Source: Polynucleobacter meluiroseus (lineage in GTDB: Bacteria > Pseudomonadota > Gammaproteobacteria > Burkholderiales > Burkholderiaceae). From it: a DNA stretch of 64,000 nt. The notes beneath the pieces are model-generated. The model was not told the DNA's origin, did no database searches, and saw only the letters and a list, made by a program, of their open reading frames with translations. The stretch covers positions 1 to 64,000 of the forward strand of contig CAMCVH010000004.1 of the NCBI GenBank assembly GCA_945881875.1, given 5' to 3'. Below are positions 60,630 through 64,000 of this stretch, piece after piece. The translations under genes were made by a program, and so were the position numbers. Every line of letters begins with the position of its first letter. Position 1 is the first letter of the stretch.

Positions 60630-61868
60630 TTAAAAATTTCCCATAAACCACTCGCGCATTCGGGAAACAACATTTTGTATAGCTCCTGATTGAGAAATAC
60701 GACGACCGCGCACTAATTGCACTCGACCTTCCATGAGCAAACCAAGACCAGTTGAATAACGTGGACTTCTTAAAATTTCACTGAGATGACCTCTGTACTC
60801 AGGAATACCTACGCGCGCAGGTTTAGCAAAAACCTCTTCGGCTATTTCTACAACACCAGGCATCAGAGCAGTACCCCCTGTTAAAACAACTCCTGATGAA
60901 ACAAGATGCTCCATGCCTGACTCACGGACTACCTCGCGAACCAAACTTAATAATTCTTCTACACGAGGTTCTATCACTGCAGCTAATGATTGACGGGACA
61001 TAGATCGCGACTCTCTATCACCAACACCCGGCACTTCAATATTTTCTGAAGAGCTGGCCATGTCCTGACGAGCAATACCAAAATGAATTTTTAAATCTTC
61101 TGCGTCGATGGTTGGGGTACGCAAAGCCATTGCAATGTCATTGGTAATTTGATCACCAGCAATTGGAATAATGGCCGTGTGTCGAATAGCACCTTGACTA
61201 AAGATAGCTATATCTGTTGTACCACCACCAATATCCACTAATACAACACCAAGCTCTTTTTCATCCTCAGTTAACACCGCAACACTTGATGCAATTGGTT
61301 GCAAAATTAAATCATTCACTTCTAAGCCACAACGGCGAACACACTTCACAATATTTTGTGCAGCACTCACAGCACCGGTAACAATATGAACTTTGACTTC
61401 AAGGCGAATGCCGCTCATACCAATTGGCTCTCGCACATCTTCCTGACCATCAATAATGAATTCTTGAGTCAAAATATGAATAATTTGTTGATCTGTTGGG
61501 ATATTGATTGCTTTTGCAGTTTCTATGACTCTTTCAACATCACCCTGCGACACCTCTTTATCTCTAATGGCCACCATTCCAGTGGAATTAAAGCTATGAA
61601 TATGGTTTCCAGCGATACCTGTAAAAACTTGTGCAATCCTTCTGTCAGCCATGACCTCAGCCTCTTCCAAGGCTTTCTGAATTGATTGAACGGTTGCTTC
61701 AATATTGACAACAACACCCTTCTTCAATCCTTTTGATGTAACTTGGCCTAAGCCAACCACATTAAATTGACCGTCTGAATCGAGCTCTGCCACCAAAGCA
61801 ACAACCTTGGATGTTCCAATATCTAGGCCAACAATTAGGTCTTTAGTGTCTTTGCTAATTACGCTCAC
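60630..61868 (-). CDS. ftsA: Cell division protein FtsA
   Basis: Actin-like protein that anchors FtsZ to the membrane. 412 residues: N-terminal IVGLDIGTSKVVALVAE, phosphate motif VVLVDIGGGTTDIAIF, VVLTGGTALMPG and the C-terminal amphipathic MREWFMGNF. Start overlaps the ftsQ stop by 4 nt. Confidence 0.99.
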   Translation of the reverse strand: MSVISKDTKDLIVGLDIGTSKVVALVAELDSDGQFNVVGLGQVTSKGLKKGVVVNIEATVQSIQKALEEAEVMADRRIAQVFTGIAGNHIHSFNSTGMVAIRDKEVSQGDVERVIETAKAINIPTDQQIIHILTQEFIIDGQEDVREPIGMSGIRLEVKVHIVTGAVSAAQNIVKCVRRCGLEVNDLILQPIASSVAVLTEDEKELGVVLVDIGGGTTDIAIFSQGAIRHTAIIPIAGDQITNDIAMALRTPTIDAEDLKIHFGIARQDMASSSENIEVPGVGDRESRSMSRQSLAAVIEPRVEELLSLVREVVRESGMEHLVSSGVVLTGGTALMPGVVEIAEEVFAKPARVGIPEYRGHLSEILRSPRYSTGLGLLMEGRVQLVRGRRISQSGAIQNVVSRMREWFMGNF

Positions 61869-62686
61869 AATTTTTTCCCTATATGTATTGCATATCCATT
61901 GGCATATCGCAAATCAATTGAATCAACTCGCTGGCCCCACTTTTCTTGAACTTGTGGCCAAGTTTTCATTAAACGTTCAACATTCAACTCAATTTGTTTG
62001 CTGTCTCTGTCATCTAATTCGCGACCCAAATCAATATTCAGACCATTAGCCAACTTAACTTTCCAGGCGTAGCGCGAGGACAACTCTAGTTTCTGTATAT
62101 TGGTGTCCCAGGGAGCAATCCAAGTATTTATTTTTTGTAATTTATTAAAGACTTCTTGGTTGCTTCCTTCAGGACCAGCGACTCTAAGTAATGATGAGCC
62201 ATCTTCTGCTTCAGCCATGTTTGCAACGAATAATTCACCATAGGTATTCATTAATTTCGGCACATCCGAACCTTGCCAAACAGCTAGCGCCTGATGCTCT
62301 TCTATGGCAACAATGATTCCGTTTGGCCAACTTCTGCGAACGCTCGCCTTTCTTACCCATGGCATTGACTCAAAAGCCTGGCGAGTTTGATCTAAGCGAA
62401 TGGTGAAAAAATTTCCCTGGACTTGACTAATTGCACGAGAACGAATGGTTGGTAGATTCACATGCTTTAATTCGCGGCCATCTAATGATTCAACAGTTAA
62501 ATGATCTAAAGTAAAAACTGGTCTTTGACCCAACCAAAATAGTAGCCATAAACAAGTCGCTAAAAAACCAATTAACAACATCAAATTTGATATGACTTTT
62601 AAAACGCGAGTTTGATTCCAGATTGGGCTAAAAGCTGTACCCAAAACAGAAGTAAAAATCATGAAGGCTTGACCTAGCCATTTCAT
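61865..62686 (-). CDS. ftsQ: Cell division protein FtsQ
   Basis: Bitopic divisome protein. 273 residues: one membrane segment (about 30-52), POTRA domain ([25 protein letters not shown]) and beta domain. Overlaps ddl and ftsA by 4 nt each. Confidence 0.95.
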   Translation of the reverse strand: MKWLGQAFMIFTSVLGTAFSPIWNQTRVLKVISNLMLLIGFLATCLWLLFWLGQRPVFTLDHLTVESLDGRELKHVNLPTIRSRAISQVQGNFFTIRLDQTRQAFESMPWVRKASVRRSWPNGIIVAIEEHQALAVWQGSDVPKLMNTYGELFVANMAEAEDGSSLLRVAGPEGSNQEVFNKLQKINTWIAPWDTNIQKLELSSRYAWKVKLANGLNIDLGRELDDRDSKQIELNVERLMKTWPQVQEKWGQRVDSIDLRYANGYAIHIGKKL

Positions 62687-63675
62687 GAATGTAGCCCCGC
62701 TTTACTTAATAGCCACATGACTAAATCAGCGTAATCGACACCAGCTGCTTTTGCCGCCATAGGTACTAAAGAGTGGCTTGTCATACCTGGAGCGGTATTC
62801 ATCTCTAACAAATAAGGCTTATTTGTTTTGTTATCGATCATGACATCAGCACGACCCCAACCCCTACAACCTAGAGCTCGATAAGCATTAAGCGCTAAAG
62901 CTTGAACTTCTTGTTCTAATCGAAGATCTAAACCTGTTGGACACAAATACCTGGTGTCATCAGAAAAGTATTTGTTGTGATAATCATAATTAGAGTCTGG
63001 CGCAACAATTTTGATCACCGGTAATGCGCGAGCATTTTCGCCATCTCCAACAATCGGACAAGTTAGTTCATCACCAATAATACATTGCTCAGCCATAACA
63101 TCACGATCAAGCTTTTCTGCTAAATCAAATGCGGCTTTTAAGTCAGAAGCATGAGTCACTTTACTTAAACCTAATGAAGATCCCTCACGCGCAGGCTTAA
63201 CGATAATTGGCAATCCTAGATACTTCACAACCTCATCTAAATTGCTATCTTTTTTCAACATGACAAATTTTGGAGTTGCCAAATCAAAACTAGACCATAG
63301 TCTTTTTGTAGCTTGTTTATCGATAGCCAATGCAGATGCTTGTACGCCACTGCCTGTGTATGGGATGCCCAACTGCTCAAGGGCTCCCTGCATCGTTCCA
63401 TCTTCACCATATCTTCCATGCAAGGCAATAAATACACGATCAAAATTTTGGCTTTTTAATTCAGTTATATCGCGCTCGCCAGTATCAAATGCATGGGCGT
63501 TTACTCTTTTTGACAGTAAAGCTTCTAAAACCCCATTACCTGACATGATCGAAATTTCACGCTCACCAGACTTACCGCCTAATAAAACTCCAACTTTTCC
63601 TAAAGCTATGGGATTACTTAAAGCTAAATCTTTTTTAACCTGATCACTCCAAATAGGTGTCATTAATTTATCCAT
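62683..63675 (-). CDS. ddl: D-alanine--D-alanine ligase
   Basis: Makes the D-Ala-D-Ala dipeptide for peptidoglycan. From ATG 63675, 330 residues: [45 protein letters not shown], and the ATP-grasp end [17 protein letters not shown]. The ATG overlaps the murC stop by 8 nt. An in-frame ATG at 63705 is inside murC and less likely. Confidence 0.97.
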   Translation of the reverse strand: MDKLMTPIWSDQVKKDLALSNPIALGKVGVLLGGKSGEREISIMSGNGVLEALLSKRVNAHAFDTGERDITELKSQNFDRVFIALHGRYGEDGTMQGALEQLGIPYTGSGVQASALAIDKQATKRLWSSFDLATPKFVMLKKDSNLDEVVKYLGLPIIVKPAREGSSLGLSKVTHASDLKAAFDLAEKLDRDVMAEQCIIGDELTCPIVGDGENARALPVIKIVAPDSNYDYHNKYFSDDTRYLCPTGLDLRLEQEVQALALNAYRALGCRGWGRADVMIDNKTNKPYLLEMNTAPGMTSHSLVPMAAKAAGVDYADLVMWLLSKAGLHS

Positions 63676-64000
63676 GAGCACGCTCCACAATCTTTCCTGG
63701 TACACCAGAAATTGATCCCGCTCCCATGGTGATGATCACATCACCATCACGAGCCATACTCAATACCAAAGCTGGTAATTCACTTATCTCTTTAACAAAT
63801 TGTGTTGACTTGGCATCCAGTAAACGACCTTCATCTTTTGCTTTTGCTAAAGCTTTTATTAGACTTTCACTATCAGCACCAGGTATCCGGGCTTCACCAG
63901 CTGGATAAACCTCTGTTAATGCCAATGCATCAACTCCTTGTATAACTTTTACAAAGTCGCCAAAGCAATCTCGTGTTCTTGTAAACCGGTGTGGCTGGAA
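63668..64000 (-). CDS. murC: UDP-N-acetylmuramate--L-alanine ligase, C-terminal part (cut by the window edge)
   Basis: The last 110 residues of MurC; the frame is open to the window edge. [16 protein letters not shown] at the edge, DVYPAGE-like [17 protein letters not shown] and the end [19 protein letters not shown] are typical of the MurC C-terminal domain. First gene visible of the murC-ddl-ftsQ-ftsA-ftsZ run. Confidence 0.97.
   Translation of the reverse strand, partial: FQPHRFTRTRDCFGDFVKVIQGVDALALTEVYPAGEARIPGADSESLIKALAKAKDEGRLLDAKSTQFVKEISELPALVLSMARDGDVIITMGAGSISGVPGKIVERAHG

Overview
The window is a stretch of bacterial core genome, moderately AT-rich by eye, from a betaproteobacterium of the order Burkholderiales. 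It most resembles Polynucleobacter or a close relative. This rests on conserved local gene orders (ispB | rplU-rpmA-obgE-proB next to rppH/proS; murC-ddl-ftsQAZ-lpxC; proA-holA-lptE-leuS-dapB-bamE | fur; nrdA-nrdB followed by a Lys/Ala-rich histone-like gene), on family types, and on the compact low-GC style. I saw no rRNA, tRNA, insertion sequence, prophage or CRISPR array. Assignments come from reading the sequence; no database search was run.

Layout. 0-8.5 kb: a haem-biosynthesis-type membrane protein, proA, holA, lptE, leuS, dapB and bamE (minus strand), with fur divergent. 8.5-10 kb: a small accessory patch with a Fic AMP-transferase and an orphan CcdA-like antitoxin. 10-21 kb: gap, tkt, rsmE, a barstar-like protein, maeB, thiL, corA, pyrF, pgpA and pncC. 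21-28 kb: a minus-strand run fabG-rnb-tonB-like-aroE-mtgA, plus mpl. 28-33 kb: tlpA, accB, accC, prmA, a DUF3426 protein and a PfkB kinase. 33-40 kb: a histone-like gene with an apparent -1 frameshift site, nrdB, nrdA (with paired NrdR boxes upstream), an ampD fused to a PP0621-type zinc-ribbon membrane module, and a CcsA-like protein. 40-49 kb: ffh, proS, rppH, a CNP1-like secreted protein, a short proB, obgE, rpmA, rplU, ispB and a CorC-type CBS protein. 49.7-51.8 kb: remains of a pilBCD locus (pilC tail, truncated pilD), then coaE and zapD. 51.8-64 kb: mutT, a DUF815 ATPase, argJ, secA, dciA-like, lpxC, a peroxiredoxin, ftsZ, ftsA, ftsQ, ddl and the 3' part of murC.

How the genes work together. 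Much of the window builds the envelope: the division and wall cluster (murC to lpxC), mpl/ampD/mtgA for peptidoglycan recycling and polymerisation, lptE/bamE for the outer membrane, and accBC/fabG/pgpA for lipids. The rest is amino-acid synthesis (proA, proB, dapB, aroE, argJ), central carbon (gap, tkt, maeB), dNTP supply (nrdAB) and translation or secretion housekeeping.

Most notable non-routine features: (1) a histone H1-like gene whose reading frame is joined only by a -1 shift at an A-AAA-AAG heptamer directly before a stop codon, with a downstream hairpin and an unusual promoter-leader-terminator arrangement upstream; (2) a deletion scar through the type IV pilus genes pilB/pilC/pilD; (3) a PP0621-AmpD fusion; (4) a proB lacking its PUA domain; (5) an orphan CcdA antitoxin without a normal start codon beside Fic; (6) a GAPDH with Gly where the NAD-binding Asp usually sits.
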